Shown one piece after another: positions 12,434 to 12,446 of a DNA stretch of 12,446 nucleotides. The translations under genes and the position numbers were made by a program. The notes beneath the pieces are model-generated. The model did not search any database, was not told the DNA's origin, and worked only from the letters and a program-made list of their open reading frames with translations. Source of the stretch: Pleurotus ostreatus/Saccharomyces cerevisiae fusant. Taxonomy: Eukaryota > Opisthokonta. The stretch's first letter is position 1, and the number at the start of each line of letters is the position of its first letter. Location of the stretch: the NCBI GenBank assembly GCA_024196135.1, contig JAMQCK010001064.1:1-12446 (forward strand), read 5' to 3'.

Positions 12434-12446
12434 TGTAGCTGTAGTA

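Larger units (their letters stand above)
1..12446 (+). mobile_element. Ty3/gypsy chromovirus LTR-retrotransposon with an extra downstream ORF; LTRs not seen
   Basis: The order Gag, zinc knuckle, protease, reverse transcriptase, RNase H, integrase, chromodomain in one frame is diagnostic of Ty3/gypsy chromoviruses. Copia elements have integrase before reverse transcriptase. By eye I found no long direct repeat between the first 500 and last 1200 bases, and the window does not start TG and end CA as a complete LTR element would. The window is therefore probably the internal part of the element, perhaps with small flanks. With about 12.4 kb between the unseen LTRs it would be far larger than the usual 5-7 kb of the superfamily; the excess is the long Gag N-terminus, the second ORF and the long 3' non-coding tract. 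Assigning the second ORF and the 3' tract to the element is inference from strand, spacing and intactness. Confidence 0.85.
11195..12446. other. Long 3' tract, G-rich, no supported gene
   Basis: The 1252 bases after the second ORF change sharply in composition to G-rich, T-poor sequence on the + strand; 11581-11640 holds 33 G and 11 C. Frames of 60-126 codons exist on both strands, but they are Arg/Gly-rich on + and Pro/Ser/Arg-rich on -, as base composition alone would give, and overlap one another. Small features include CGTGACG (11294-11300) paired with CGTCACG (11320-11326). The palindrome CCGATCGG also occurs twice, around 11624 and 11675. The last 150 bases become more AT-rich and hold repeats and a hairpin. 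It probably leads to the polypurine tract and 3' LTR. Confidence 0.6.

Overview
The window is almost entirely one large LTR-retrotransposon of the Ty3/gypsy superfamily, chromovirus type (integrase ending in a chromodomain), read on the + strand. A filamentous fungus, most likely a basidiomycete (Agaricomycotina), is the best host guess. The reasons are the GC-rich, C/G-ending codon use, the chromodomain, the single fused Gag-Pol frame, and an RNase H domain carrying a long insert that I remember from agaricomycete elements (memory only, not checked). No host gene, tRNA, rRNA or CRISPR is visible.

Layout: (1) 1-503, a 5' leader with one upstream ORF, a strong 62-nt inverted repeat and a possible small intron whose donor site lies in the base of that stem. 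(2) 504-8657, an intact 2717-residue Gag-Pol polyprotein: a very long low-complexity N-terminal Gag extension, Gag core, CCHC zinc knuckle, DSG aspartic protease, reverse transcriptase (YIDD), RNase H, integrase (HHCC, D-D-35-E), GPF motif and chromodomain. (3) 8658-8887, a 230-bp spacer with intron-like signals. (4) 8888-11194, a second intact ORF (768 residues) on the same strand with no recognised enzymatic or envelope features; it is the most interesting part of the window. (5) 11195-12446, about 1.25 kb of G-rich, apparently non-coding DNA ending in a duplicated 22-bp motif, a hairpin and a TATA-like palindrome.

Working model: full-length RNA from an upstream LTR would encode Gag-Pol, whose products assemble particles, copy the RNA and integrate the cDNA, with the chromodomain steering insertion towards modified chromatin. 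The second ORF would need a spliced RNA or its own promoter, and its job is unknown. No LTR pair was seen by eye, so the LTRs probably lie outside the window. Both long ORFs are free of stops and frameshifts and every catalytic residue checked is present, so the copy looks young or functional.
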